DNA of 61,568 nucleotides from an uncultured Treponema sp. (GCA_937885175.1 CAKZZO010000117.1:1-61568), one strand, 5' to 3'. Positions 52,302 to 61,465 are shown, counted from the first letter of the stretch. A program made the numbers and translations. The notes: generated by a model not told the origin, from the letters alone.

Positions 52302-52928
52302 TTGGGATTTCGAACTAATATCAGACTTTCTGTATTGAAGAAAAAATTCAGGAGAATGAACACGCATAACGCTATGAAACTTTTGAGCCTTTGCAATCCC
52401 TCAAAGATTGTTGTAGGAAAAAGAAGTTATGGTGAAATCAATGTAATCGATTCGTCTTCATCCAATAACAAGTTGTACATTGGCAGTTATTGCTCGGTCG
52501 CCCAAAATGTTCGCTTTTTATTAGGGGGTGAACACTGCACAAATACAATTTCGACTTATCCCTTTAAGGTTCGTTCTTTTGGCTGGCAGCAAGAAGCTGG
52601 CTGTAAAGGCGATATAGTCATACACGATGATGTATGGTTATGCGAAGGTGTCATTATTTGTAGTGGTGTTACCATTGGCCAAGGAGCAGTGGTTGCGGCA
52701 GGGGCTGTTGTAACTAAATCTGTTGAACCGTATGCAGTGGTGGGTGGAAATCCCGCACGATTCATAAAATGGAGATTTGATGAAAAACTTAGGATGGAAC
52801 TTTGCAATATAAATATTGAAAAATTATTTGATAGTTTTACTTGTTCTGATATTAGCGATATTTACTCTCCCTTAGATGAAAGATTGCTTCTACGGTTGAG
52901 CAAACGACTTGGGGAGATGCAAAAATAA
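52302..52928 (+). CDS. Left-handed beta-helix (CatB-type) acetyltransferase
   Basis: 208 residues, start TTG at 52302 with a GGAG site. Hexapeptide repeats (YIGSYCSVAQNVRFLLGG, IVIHDDVWLCEGVIICSGVTIGQGAVVAAGAVVTKSV) and the closing AVVGGNPARFIKWRF are typical of xenobiotic/sugar O-acetyltransferases. It should acetylate a sugar of the repeat unit using acetyl-CoA. The stop overlaps the polymerase ATG (TAATG). Confidence 0.88.
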   Translation: MGFRTNIRLSVLKKKFRRMNTHNAMKLLSLCNPSKIVVGKRSYGEINVIDSSSSNNKLYIGSYCSVAQNVRFLLGGEHCTNTISTYPFKVRSFGWQQEAGCKGDIVIHDDVWLCEGVIICSGVTIGQGAVVAAGAVVTKSVEPYAVVGGNPARFIKWRFDEKLRMELCNINIEKLFDSFTCSDISDIYSPLDERLLLRLSKRLGEMQK

Positions 52929-54373
52929 TGACAGGACTTTTTTCACCCACCGTAATAGGATTTTCACCAGAATTCTCTCTGTACCTGTTTACTTTTCTTA
53001 TTTCGTTTGTTGGTTTTATGATTTCAATGATTTTTCCATTTGATTATTATTTATTTTCCTTTGTCGTGTTGTTGATTTTTTTTACATTCTTATTTATTTC
53101 AAAGGAAATTTATTCCCTGAAACCTGCTCATATTGCAACATTTCTGGCCTTTTTCTCATTTCACATAAATTATCTGGTTACAGGTAAATTGTATCACTAT
53201 GACCTGTGCATTTTCAATCTTTCTGCGTTCTACATTACAATGTGCATATATGCCCTTCTGCTTGGTTTTTATATGACGAAAGAAAGGTGCAGTAAAATAA
53301 AATTTGATGTATTCGGCTATTATCCATCGCGCGCCATAATTCTTTTGCTCGGTCTTTTTTCTATTGCAGTTACGCTCTTTTTCAATGTTATCGGATATAA
53401 AACAACTCATACTGCGGTCGCTGAAAAATCGATTTTTATTTTTGATTTGCTGATTTTTATAAAAAACAGCCTGAATAGTATTTTGTATTTTGATTTGTTT
53501 TTTCATTTGCTCCATAAAAAGAGGGTGAAGTATCAAATCATAGAATTTTTGCTGGTATTTATAAATATTTTCTTCGGGCTTACTTCCGGCTCTCGGGGAG
53601 CTGTGCTAATCGGTTTGTTTATTGTTCCCTATCTCTATATTCTTATCAAAAGACAAATCCCATTCAAAATGATTGCTTTTGCCTTGCTCTTTCTTGTTTT
53701 TATTATTCCTGTTTCTCTCGCCTATAGGGAGTCTTCACTATTTTCCACAGTTTCAAATCGAAGTATTTCATCAAAAATCCCCGCCATACTGAATGCTTTG
53801 AAATCAATAGAGATTAACGGAACAGTCATTGCCTTTGCCTTTGCTTATATTTTCGGCCGCTTTTCCCGTCTTGAGCAAAGTCTTAGAATCATTGACTGGT
53901 CTCCTGCAAAAACGCCCTATATGTACGGAAGAACGATTTTTCCGCACATTCTAATCTCTCTTGTTCCAACGGCATTGTACCCTGACAGACCCCTTTCAAA
54001 TATCGGAAAATGGTTTGGAGTGACCTACGCCTTTACGGAGCCAAAAAATCCCGTTTTTATCACTGCCGGCATTTTTAATGAACTCTACATTAACTTCTCT
54101 GTTTTTGGCCTTTTCGGCTGCTTCCTTGGCGGGCTGATAATGAAAAAAATATATTCTTTTTGGAAATACCATAAAGATTCGTTGTTTGTAAATTTATTTT
54201 ATTTTTCCTTTTGGAATGGATTATGTTTTTGGCTCAATGAAGCTTACATTGTTTCTGGAATTCTGGATTTTGTAAAATCAACGATAATACTGTTTTTTGT
54301 TTTTATCTGCATCTATTTTATTGACGGAAATAAAAAGCGTCTGTGCTGGGAGGAAAAGCCTTGGAAAAATTAA
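52928..54373 (+). CDS. O-antigen polymerase-like membrane protein (Wzy-like)
   Basis: 481 residues with about 11-12 helices and a large external loop (ERSLRIIDWSPAKTPYMYGR region). It is positioned in a Wzx/Wzy-type cluster. TSGSRGAVLIGLFIVPYLYIL is the kind of Arg-containing helix boundary seen in OAG/Wzy polymerases. It would join lipid-linked repeat units at the periplasmic face. It is identified by topology and context, as such proteins share little sequence. Very A+T-rich. Confidence 0.7.
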   Translation: MTGLFSPTVIGFSPEFSLYLFTFLISFVGFMISMIFPFDYYLFSFVVLLIFFTFLFISKEIYSLKPAHIATFLAFFSFHINYLVTGKLYHYDLCIFNLSAFYITMCIYALLLGFYMTKERCSKIKFDVFGYYPSRAIILLLGLFSIAVTLFFNVIGYKTTHTAVAEKSIFIFDLLIFIKNSLNSILYFDLFFHLLHKKRVKYQIIEFLLVFINIFFGLTSGSRGAVLIGLFIVPYLYILIKRQIPFKMIAFALLFLVFIIPVSLAYRESSLFSTVSNRSISSKIPAILNALKSIEINGTVIAFAFAYIFGRFSRLEQSLRIIDWSPAKTPYMYGRTIFPHILISLVPTALYPDRPLSNIGKWFGVTYAFTEPKNPVFITAGIFNELYINFSVFGLFGCFLGGLIMKKIYSFWKYHKDSLFVNLFYFSFWNGLCFWLNEAYIVSGILDFVKSTIILFFVFICIYFIDGNKKRLCWEEKPWKN

Positions 54374-55206
54374 ATATCATCATGGTTAACTATAACGGCT
54401 CTGCGGATACTCTGCACTGTCTGGAATCTTTGAGAAAAAGCAATAATGACTATTTTTCAATCCGCATAATTCTTATTGATAATAATTCTGAGCATGAAGA
54501 CACGAAAAAAATCGAATCATATCTGAGTGAAGCCCCTTTTCATAATCTTTGCGTGCACTTCATTAAAAACAGCAGGAACGTGGGATTTGCCGCCGCAAAC
54601 AATATCGGCCTTGCCTTTCTTAAAAAAAATAATTTTTATTCAGGATACATCTGGTTTTTAAATAACGACACTGAAATTTCTGGCGCTTTGCTGCAAAAAA
54701 TGAAGGACACCTTGCCTGCAGAAAATCAGGCCTTATACTTTGAAATGCGGAACTTTCAAAATACATTTTATAACAATGGCTTAAATTATATAAGTTTGCT
54801 GACAGGCCGATACAGTGAGACTGAAAAAAAGAAGTACGTTCCATATATCTGCGGCGCTTCTATTTATGTAAAAGCCACTGAAAGACTGCCGTTATGGAAT
54901 GAAGCGTTTTTCCTTTATTTTGAGGATGCAGATTATTCAATCCAATTACGGAAATTGAAATTCTCATTCGTACAGTTACAAGATGCCTTTTACAGGCATA
55001 AAATCAGCGCATCCTCCGGTAAAAATCAAAAGGCAGTGATTTACCGTCTTGAAAGTCAAATAAAATTTATGCGTACTCACGGAAAAAACTATCTTGTGTA
55101 TGTTATTTTGAAAAGCCTTTATCTGATGAGCAGGTTTAGATTCTCGGAGTTGAAAGTTCTGCTGAACAAAGGGGGAATGCTCCTGCATGACCGCAATTCG
55201 CACTAA
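54361..55206 (+). CDS. Family 2 glycosyltransferase
   Basis: 281 residues from the TTG at 54361 (GGAGG site upstream), overlapping the polymerase gene by 13 bp. NIIMVNYNGSADTLHCLESL at the start, NVGFAAANNIGL, the WFLNNDTEI (DxD-like) metal site and the FFLYFEDADYSIQLRK motif match rhamnosyl/galactofuranosyl-type GT2 enzymes. It transfers a sugar to the lipid-linked unit at the cytoplasmic face. Confidence 0.88.
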   Translation: MEKLNIIMVNYNGSADTLHCLESLRKSNNDYFSIRIILIDNNSEHEDTKKIESYLSEAPFHNLCVHFIKNSRNVGFAAANNIGLAFLKKNNFYSGYIWFLNNDTEISGALLQKMKDTLPAENQALYFEMRNFQNTFYNNGLNYISLLTGRYSETEKKKYVPYICGASIYVKATERLPLWNEAFFLYFEDADYSIQLRKLKFSFVQLQDAFYRHKISASSGKNQKAVIYRLESQIKFMRTHGKNYLVYVILKSLYLMSRFRFSELKVLLNKGGMLLHDRNSH

Positions 55207-55247
55207 AGTTTCAAGCGATGCGGATTTTTTTGCGGGAGCAATATATC

Positions 55248-56285
55248 ATGATATATGTTGATTTGACAGGTTTATGTGACCGTAAATGGACGGGTGTCGA
55301 AAAATATGCCGATACTCTTTTTTCGATGCTGATCAGGCGATTTGGCGTACAAAATGTAGTCGGATTAAAAGTAGGACTGAAAAGTGAAGAAGGATCCCTT
55401 TTTCTGGGTAAGAACCGCGGACGGATTGTTACTGAGTATTTTTATTTGCCTAGGTTTATAAAGCAACATCCGCAGGATACCGTAATTTTTCCTGTTTTTC
55501 CTCCTTCAGAGCGTTGCTGGCGTTATTCAAAAAAACTGATTCCAGTAATTCATGATGCAGTTCCCTGGAAATTTCAGCATACGCTTTCTCTAAAAGCAAG
55601 GCTTGTTATTGTTCCGCGTATGAAAAAAGCACTCAAGTCTGCGAAAAAAATTATTACGGTATCAGAAACTGCAAAAAAGGAACTTACCGCCTTAAATCCT
55701 ACTGCTGATGTCGTTGTGATTTACAATGCATTTGGATTGGTACAAAAAAAAGATATATTTGACCGCCTGAAAATCGAAAAAAAACAGTACCTGCTCTCTG
55801 TATCGACACTTGAGCCACGAAAGAATTTTCCCTATCTGCTAAAAGTTGCTGACATTTTATTTGATTTTTTTCCTGATGTGAAGCTTGTTATTGTCGGCAG
55901 GATTGGCTGGGGAAAAATTTCCTATGTTCCCCGCCATAAGGATAACTTTGTGTTTACAGGCTATATATCAGACGAAGACTTGCAGCGTTTGTATCGTGAG
56001 GCAAAACTGTTTGTAACACTTCCGATTGACGAAGGATTTGGACGCACCCCCGTAGAGGCCGCTCTGCACAAGATACCTGTTGCGGTTAGTGACATTCCTA
56101 TCTTTCATGAAGTGCTTGGCGTTGAATGTTTTTATCTGCCGCTTGGTGATGAAAGAAAATGTGCCTTCCTGCTGGAAAAGTACCTGCGGTGCAAATCCTT
56201 AAAAACGCCGAAACTCAGTTTTTTTGACCGTTTCTCTGTAGATGTGGTATCAGAACAGATTCCTGATGATTTATTTGTCTTTTAA
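55248..56285 (+). CDS. Family 4 (GT-B) glycosyltransferase
   Basis: 345 residues from the ATG at 55248, with a GGGAG site; the upstream in-frame ATG is rejected. IYVDLTGLCDRKWTGVEKYAD, IPVIHDAVPWKF, ITVSETAKKEL, YLLSVSTLEPRKN and the donor-site LPIDEGFGRTPVEAALH are classic GT4 motifs. It is the last gene of the cluster; it ends 64 bp before the convergent asnA and no terminator is obvious. Confidence 0.9.
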   Translation: MIYVDLTGLCDRKWTGVEKYADTLFSMLIRRFGVQNVVGLKVGLKSEEGSLFLGKNRGRIVTEYFYLPRFIKQHPQDTVIFPVFPPSERCWRYSKKLIPVIHDAVPWKFQHTLSLKARLVIVPRMKKALKSAKKIITVSETAKKELTALNPTADVVVIYNAFGLVQKKDIFDRLKIEKKQYLLSVSTLEPRKNFPYLLKVADILFDFFPDVKLVIVGRIGWGKISYVPRHKDNFVFTGYISDEDLQRLYREAKLFVTLPIDEGFGRTPVEAALHKIPVAVSDIPIFHEVLGVECFYLPLGDERKCAFLLEKYLRCKSLKTPKLSFFDRFSVDVVSEQIPDDLFVF

Positions 56286-56349
56286 TGCAGGAAATTAAAT
56301 GACGATGAATACTTTACTGTATACTTTCTTGCAAATGCACACGTGGCTC

Positions 56350-57387
56350 CTAGAGCAGCGCGATTCCTGCTTCAGCGCACTGCTTTTTCATGTCCTCCGG
56401 CCAGACGCTCACCTGCGTTTCGCCGATGTGGGCCTTGCGCAAAAAGAACATACAGAGACGGCTCTGTCCGATTCCGCCGCCCATGGTCAGGGAAAGTTTT
56501 CCGTTTAAGAGCATGGAATGGAAGGTGAGTTTTGCGCGCTCCGGGCAGCCTCTTTCCTGCAACTGCGCCTTCAGGGATTCCGGCGTAACGCGGATTCCCA
56601 TGGAAGAAAGTTCGTAGGCGCACTGCAGGACGGGATTCCAGACCAAGAGGTCGCCGTTCAAGCCGCGGTGTCCGTCGCCAGTTTCGCTAATCCAGTCATC
56701 ATAGTCAGGAGCGCGCCCGTCGTGAATGGAGCCGTCGGGAAGTTTTCCGCCAATGCCAATCAAAAAGACTGCGCCATACTGCTGGCAGATTTTGTTCTCC
56801 CGCTCTTTTGGCGTAAGGTCGGGATATTCTCTCTGCAAGTCGTCTGCAAACACAAAAGTAATTTTTTGCGGCAGAAAAGGCTTGATGTTTTCGTAGTGGT
56901 CGTAGATGTAGAATTCAAGACGTTTCAGGCAGCGGTAGATTTTTTCTACAATTTCCTTTAAGTGCATCACGGTGCGGTCGTTTTCATCAATGCACATTTC
57001 CCAGTCCCACTGGTCCACGTAGAGCGAATGGGTATTGTCCAGTTCCTCATCGGGACGGATTGCGTTCATGTCCGTGTAAATGCCGAAGTCAGGCATCAAT
57101 TTTAATTCGCTTACCTTTACGCGCTTCCACTTTGCCAGAGACTGCACTATTTCCAGTTTCTGACCGCCCATGTCCTTAACGTTAAAATTCACAGGAACTT
57201 CTACACCGTTCAAATCATCGTTCAGCCCTGTTCCCGCAGGCAGAAAAAGCGGAGCTGTTACACGACGCAAATTAAGTTCCGTTGCCAGCGCAGTCTGAAA
57301 AAAATCCTTAATCATTACGATGGCATGTTCTGTTTCTTTGGTGTTCAAAATCGGCTGGTAATCAGCAGGAATGTAGAGTTTAGACAT
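56350..57387 (-). CDS. asnA: Aspartate-ammonia ligase
   Basis: 345 residues from the ATG at 57387 (MSKLYIPADYQPIL) with GAGGA upstream; the longer frame to 57432 is rejected. The NTKETEHAIVMIKDFFQ start, VTAPLFLPAGTGLNDDLNG, ALAKWKR-like QSLAKWKRVKVSEL, SLYVDQWDWE and TMGGGIGQSRL are typical of AsnA. It makes asparagine from aspartate and ammonia with ATP, using a class II aaRS-like fold. Confidence 0.96.
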   Translation of the reverse strand: MSKLYIPADYQPILNTKETEHAIVMIKDFFQTALATELNLRRVTAPLFLPAGTGLNDDLNGVEVPVNFNVKDMGGQKLEIVQSLAKWKRVKVSELKLMPDFGIYTDMNAIRPDEELDNTHSLYVDQWDWEMCIDENDRTVMHLKEIVEKIYRCLKRLEFYIYDHYENIKPFLPQKITFVFADDLQREYPDLTPKERENKICQQYGAVFLIGIGGKLPDGSIHDGRAPDYDDWISETGDGHRGLNGDLLVWNPVLQCAYELSSMGIRVTPESLKAQLQERGCPERAKLTFHSMLLNGKLSLTMGGGIGQSRLCMFFLRKAHIGETQVSVWPEDMKKQCAEAGIALL

Positions 57388-57669
57388 AAAATCCTCTTTC
57401 GGACGGAGCGTAGAGTCAGCGTCACAGCACATTCAGTGTATCACTCAGCAGGCTTTTCGTCTATATGATTTTTTTTCGGCGGGGGAAAAGTCCCCCTCGC
57501 TCCCAAGCCAAGTCGCTTCATGAATCGCCCCTGCAAGCAGTGACGATTCTCTCCGCTTTGTTGTCTTGTCCGCTACCCCCTTTCCTAAGGGGCATCTTTA
57601 TCGCTTTTCAGCCCCTTAAAATCCTGCGAAATTCTGCAATCATCGGCATATGTATGCTATAATCACTCT
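57388..57669. other. 282-bp spacer between asnA and the methyltransferase remnant
   Basis: On the minus strand a TAGACG-N17-TACACT promoter for asnA lies near 57430-57460. Two small hairpins are present (GGGGG/CCCCC near 57481-57496, CCCC/GGGG near 57577-57591). At the right end an extended -10 TGCTATAAT (57655-57663) precedes the ATG at 57670 by only 6 nt. No coding sequence is seen. Confidence 0.5.
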
Positions 57670-58372
57670 ATGACGCAGAAAAGCGTGTCAAAATAAACGG
57701 CACCAAATTCATAGACGGCTATATTTCTGACACAAAAGTCGCCATAGAGCAGAAAAGTGCTAAAATCGACTTGGACAAAGCGGAAAAGCAAAGGGACGGC
57801 GAAGAACTTACCCCCTTCGGTCAGGCAAAGCGATACAATGACAACCTTCCCTTTTCCCAGAAAGCACGGTGGATTGTCGTTTTCCAATTTTACGGAATTC
57901 CGCATGTGCGACATGGAAAAAAACAGAGCCTGAAAAAGACTTTGAGTCCACCCTGAACCCGAAGACACGGCGTAAGGGCGGAATGCACAACACCAGCATA
58001 GAGAACATCCACAAGGTGATTGACCCGCTTTTTATGGACGATTTGAAGGCAGCGTTTGACTCAATCTGCGGAATCCGTCAAAAAGATGTTTCGGCTACGC
58101 CTCAACATGACGCTGGCATTTTCTGTACAAGTGAACAGGCCGCCAAAATCGAAAAGACAGCCCTTGCCATTTTGGATGCCCGTGCAAAATACTCCGACTC
58201 ATCCCTCGCCGACCTCTACGACGAAACACTCATGCCTCTGGACTTGCGCAAGGCCCACCGGGAGAACGACAAGGCAGTGATGGCGGCGTACGGTTTCAAG
58301 CAGGGAATGACGGAAAGTGAAATTGTGGCGGAACTTTTCAAGCTGTACGAGAATTTGACAAAAGCCCAGTAG
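57670..58372 (+). pseudogene. Remnant of a type IIL-like DNA methyltransferase/restriction gene
   Basis: Pieces of one large gene survive in different frames. 57672 onwards reads DAEKRVKINGTKFIDGYISD, then KVAIEQKSAKIDL and LTPFGQAKRYNDNLPFSQKARW, the N-terminal part of MmeI-like fused methyltransferase-endonucleases. One extra T near 57875 and one extra A near 57915 break the frame. After them comes PEKDFESTLNPKTRRKGGMH followed by NTSIENIHKVIDPLF, which precedes the methyltransferase domain in the family. The sequence then jumps to the extreme C-terminus: EKTALAILDARAKYSDSSLADLYDET and MPLDLRKAHRENDKAVMAAYGF. The catalytic domain, several hundred residues, is deleted. The last open stretch is 57869-58372. 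No partner gene remains. Confidence 0.8.
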
Positions 58373-58438
58373 TATTGTATATTAAAAAAAACGGGGATGC
58401 CTGCAAAAGAGCGACCGTCTCCGTAAAGCTTATTATAC

Positions 58439-58477
58439 AAGCCCGTCTAGAGTTTGGTCACAGGAGGCGGGCTTTTT
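58439..58477 (+). terminator. Intrinsic terminator after the methyltransferase remnant
   Basis: AGCCCGTCT (58439-58447) pairs with AGGCGGGCT (58464-58472) with one G-T wobble, followed by six T. Confidence 0.8.
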
Positions 58478-58504
58478 TATGCTCTTAAAATTATCCTTTT
58501 TCTG

Positions 58505-58513
58505 TGCTATACT
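58505..58513 (+). promoter_or_regulatory. Extended -10 box of the nuclease gene
   Basis: TGTGCTATACT contains an extended -10 (TGC-TATACT, 58508-58513) ending 6 nt before the ATG at 58520. No ribosome site; a leaderless mRNA is likely. Confidence 0.45.
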
Positions 58514-58519
58514 CTCCGT

Positions 58520-59572
58520 ATGGCACAGAAAAAACGAAAATCAAAGAAGCAGACAAGCGACACCAAAATCACCATCATTTTTGTTATCGTTATCATCATC
58601 AGTGTCCTTGCCCTTGCGGGCATCTGGTGCTACACTCATCAGCCAGAAGTGCGCGTCTGGCTTTTCCAGGCCTCTCAGAGGGCGGAGCAATTTAAGGAGG
58701 AACTTGCTTCTGACGGTCAGCAGCAGGAAAAAGCCCAGCATCCGTCGGATGATTCTTTACCTGCAAAAGATGCATCTGACGGAGGAGAAGACCAAAGCCT
58801 GCTTTCCACTGCTGTACCGCCGGCTTCCGACGGACTTATCCTCTTGCCCAGTAACCTTGCCTTTCCCCGCTGTGCCGCCCGTGAACACGCTCCCGACCAT
58901 GAACTGCGTCATTTTACCGACTACGACATCTGCTATCGCGAAAGCTACGAGCAGGCGGAATGGTCAGCCTATCAGCTGGAGCGCAGCGAACTGGTCAAAA
59001 ATGCCTCCCGCTCAGATGACTTCCGCCAGGATCCGAATATTTCCACCGGCTCAGCCACCCTGGCAGACTACCGTAAATCCGGCTATGACCGTGGTCATTT
59101 AGCCCCCGCCGCAGATTTTGCCTACAGTCAGGATGCCATGAGCGAAACCTTTTACATGAGCAACATGACTGCCCAGGCTCCTCAGTTTAACCGGGGCATC
59201 TGGAAGGATTTGGAAGAAGATGTACGCTCCTGGGCACGGAAATACGGACGCGCCTACGTAATCTGCGGTCCCATCCTTGACGAAGATGCCGCCGCTTACG
59301 CTACTATTGGAACAAATAAAGTGGTCATTCCCCGCTATTTCTACAAAATCGTTTTGCTGCCTGTCTACACAGATGAATCCGATTTTGCCACTCCCGATGA
59401 CTGCTCCGGTCTTGTCGCCCGCGCCTACATCATTCCCAATAAAAAATGCGATGACGGCTACGAGTCCTACCGCGTCACTATAAACGAAATCGAATCCCGC
59501 ACGGGAATTGACTTTTTCTATTTATTGGATGATACAGTAGAAGAAAAAATTGAGTCAGCGGTACAGGATTAA
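58520..59572 (+). CDS. Membrane-anchored DNA/RNA non-specific endonuclease
   Basis: 350 residues from the ATG at 58520. A basic N-terminus, one membrane helix (about 17-37), a long hydrophilic Gln/Asp/Ser linker to about 105, then the NUC domain. The ββα-metal motif YDRGHLAPAADF has catalytic His193, with Asn215 (MSNMTAQ), Asn224 (FNRG) and Glu232 completing the Mg site. It is homologous to Serratia nuclease and EndA. The anchor puts the domain outside the inner membrane, suiting nucleic-acid scavenging or DNA processing at uptake. Confidence 0.9.
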   Translation: MAQKKRKSKKQTSDTKITIIFVIVIIISVLALAGIWCYTHQPEVRVWLFQASQRAEQFKEELASDGQQQEKAQHPSDDSLPAKDASDGGEDQSLLSTAVPPASDGLILLPSNLAFPRCAAREHAPDHELRHFTDYDICYRESYEQAEWSAYQLERSELVKNASRSDDFRQDPNISTGSATLADYRKSGYDRGHLAPAADFAYSQDAMSETFYMSNMTAQAPQFNRGIWKDLEEDVRSWARKYGRAYVICGPILDEDAAAYATIGTNKVVIPRYFYKIVLLPVYTDESDFATPDDCSGLVARAYIIPNKKCDDGYESYRVTINEIESRTGIDFFYLLDDTVEEKIESAVQD

Positions 59573-59617
59573 TCGTAGTGGAAGGAATCCACAGATGAGA
59601 CACAGATAATAAAAAAA

Positions 59618-59637
59618 CTCCCGTAGCGATACGGGAG
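59618..59637. terminator. Bidirectional terminator between nuclease and aldolase genes
   Basis: A perfect 8-bp stem, CTCCCGTA/TACGGGAG with a GCGA loop. On the minus strand it is followed by seven T (serving the aldolase gene); on the plus strand by CCTTTT. Confidence 0.85.
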
Positions 59638-59657
59638 CCTTTTAAAGCCGTAAATGC

Positions 59658-60626
59658 TTATGCGCGTTTCAGGTGGATTGCAAAACCGCCCACTTCCTTG
59701 TCAAGGTAGACAACCTTGAGGGGAGAAACTTCGGGCTTGCCCATCCATTTTTCTGTGCCTGCGACCGGCTTGAATCCGAACTGCTTCAGGTATGCCAGAG
59801 CGCGTTCTACGTTGTTGCAGACCATAGAGATATGGCCGTGGGTTCCGCGACCGTCCTGCTTCATAATTTCCACCTGATCTGAGGCGAAGATTGAAGAGTT
59901 GCCGACCTTTGCGGCAAAACCAAAGGGTGAGAAGCCTTCTGCAATTGCTGTAGCATCATCGGGGTTCTTTGCGTTGATGCCCATGTGGTCGATGTGGAAG
60001 CCGTGCATTGCCTTTACAGCGTCCTTACAAATCTGAGTGATTTCATCCCACTTGCAGCCCTCAATCAAAGGCTTCTTTACCATCCAGGTGCCACCCATAC
60101 AGAGAATGTTCTTGCGCTTTGCGTATTCACCAACGTTTTCTGTGGTAACGCCACCAGTCGGCATAAAGCAGCACTGGGGGAAGGGACCGCCAAAGTCATC
60201 GATGATTTTGTAGCCGCCCTTGCGTTCTGCGGGGAAGAGTTTGAGGTAGGTAAGACCCTTGTTGATACAAGCGGTGATTTCTGACGGATTAGAGATGCCG
60301 GGCATGGTGGGAATCTTGTTCTTGATACACCAGTCAACAACGTCGGGGTTATATCCCGGACTGACGATGAATTTTGCACCTGCTTTTACAGCCTTTTCTG
60401 CCTGTTCAACATTCAGAACGGTACCTGCGCCAACGAGCATGTCGGGTTCTGCTTTAATCATTGCTTCAATCGCTTCTGCTGCACATGCTGTGCGGAATGT
60501 TACTTCAGAAGCCGGAAGTCCGCCCTTTACCAGAGCGTGTGCCAAATCAGCCGCCTTAGAAGCGTCCTCGATTGCGACAACAGGAATAATACCGATGTCT
60601 CTGAACTGTTCATAAACCTTTTCCAT
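59658..60626 (-). CDS. KDPG/KHG aldolase fused to a glyoxalase-like (VOC) domain
   Basis: 322 residues from the ATG at 60626, with GGAGAA 6 nt upstream. Residues 1-210 are a class I KDPG aldolase: IIPVVAIEDASKA, Glu41 and Arg45 in EVTFRT, GAGTVLN, FIVSPG and Schiff-base Lys129 in TYLKLFPAE. It splits 2-keto-3-deoxy-6-phosphogluconate into pyruvate and glyceraldehyde 3-phosphate. Residues from about 212 (HIDHMGINAKNPDDA ... HGHISMVCNNVERALAYLKQFGF ... GGFAIHLKR) form a vicinal-oxygen-chelate-type domain of unknown use. The normal aldolase is about 210 residues, so the extension is a real fusion. Confidence 0.88.
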   Translation of the reverse strand: MEKVYEQFRDIGIIPVVAIEDASKAADLAHALVKGGLPASEVTFRTACAAEAIEAMIKAEPDMLVGAGTVLNVEQAEKAVKAGAKFIVSPGYNPDVVDWCIKNKIPTMPGISNPSEITACINKGLTYLKLFPAERKGGYKIIDDFGGPFPQCCFMPTGGVTTENVGEYAKRKNILCMGGTWMVKKPLIEGCKWDEITQICKDAVKAMHGFHIDHMGINAKNPDDATAIAEGFSPFGFAAKVGNSSIFASDQVEIMKQDGRGTHGHISMVCNNVERALAYLKQFGFKPVAGTEKWMGKPEVSPLKVVYLDKEVGGFAIHLKRA

Positions 60627-60646
60627 TTGGGTTCTCCTATACATCC

Positions 60647-60695
60647 TGGCATTCTTGCCAAGTGGATTTTAACGATTTAGATTGCGACTATTATA
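60647..60695 (-). promoter_or_regulatory. Promoter and operator-like repeat of the aldolase gene
   Basis: Minus-strand TATAAT (60690-60695) overlaps the end of the esterase gene. Downstream of it, TGGCA-N4-TGCCA (60647-60660) is a short inverted repeat in the leader that could bind a regulator. Confidence 0.45.
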
Positions 60696-61332
60696 CTCCA
60701 CTTTCAGAAAAATGTATAGCGAAAAAATGAGCCAGTGCCTCAGCAAAGACCTTGTGGGAGGCGGAAGTAAAGTGGCAGCCGTCAAAATCCAAGTCATGCA
60801 CATACTTGTTGGTGTCAAAGAGGGGAATCTTTCTCTTTTCTGCCAGTTCGGCTACTTCTTCTGCGCAGCGTTTTGAATCTTCGATGGCAACTGCCGGGTC
60901 AAAGTCAGGGTCATTTTTCAGTCCATCTTGCAGAATGACGGCAGGAGCAAGGAAAATCTCTGCATTTGGGGCAAAGGTATGGGTTACAGTGATGAGGGCA
61001 TCGATATTTTTTGCCGTGTCGCCTTTTTTCCAGTCATTACTCTTTTTTAAGTCGTTTGTGCCCAGCATGATGAAGACGGCATCCACAGGCAGGCTTGCAA
61101 AGAGCACGGAAGGATATACTGTCTGGGCATCCACCAAGGCTCTGTCCGCAAATTTTGCTTTGCTCTCACAGCCACAAAGCCCGAATTCAATAATCCTGTA
61201 TGCGTCTCCTCCTTTTTTCTGAAGCAGGGAAGTCCACCGTATGTCTTCATCGTAACGGGTAAGGACCTCCTTTCCCGGAATGTAGCCCCAGGTATTTGAG
61301 TCTCCAAAACACAGTATTCTTTTTGCAGCCAT
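60691..61332 (-). CDS. SGNH/GDSL-family hydrolase (arylesterase-like)
   Basis: 213 residues, cytosolic. The GDSNTWGY block gives nucleophile Ser12, LGTND gives the oxyanion Asn, and DFDGCHFTSASH gives the Asp-x-x-His pair near 184-187. The PGKEVLTRYDEDIRWT stretch after the Ser is typical of arylesterase/acyl-thioesterase I-like enzymes. It probably cleaves acetyl or other short esters, perhaps from sugars. GGAGGA site before the ATG; separate promoter upstream. Confidence 0.87.
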   Translation of the reverse strand: MAAKRILCFGDSNTWGYIPGKEVLTRYDEDIRWTSLLQKKGGDAYRIIEFGLCGCESKAKFADRALVDAQTVYPSVLFASLPVDAVFIMLGTNDLKKSNDWKKGDTAKNIDALITVTHTFAPNAEIFLAPAVILQDGLKNDPDFDPAVAIEDSKRCAEEVAELAEKRKIPLFDTNKYVHDLDFDGCHFTSASHKVFAEALAHFFAIHFSESGV

Positions 61333-61390
61333 ATTTCCTCCGTAAAGAATCTCAGTGGCGTTTACTCACCGCGACCTTCTGTATGAAGCA

Positions 61391-61419
61391 AGTATAATAT
61401 ATCCATAATTCACAGTCAA
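61391..61419 (-). promoter_or_regulatory. Promoter of the SGNH hydrolase gene
   Basis: Minus-strand TTGACT (61414-61419), 17-bp spacer, TATACT (61391-61396). Leader about 50 nt. Confidence 0.65.
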
Positions 61420-61465
61420 TTACTGGGAAATTATTTCTTTGATAGCAAGAATCTACCGTTTTTCT

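Noticed and set aside
61393..61398. Plus-strand TATAAT as promoter for the end-spanning ORF
   Set aside because: No -35 at a fitting distance; the same bases form the -10 of a better minus-strand promoter for the esterase gene.
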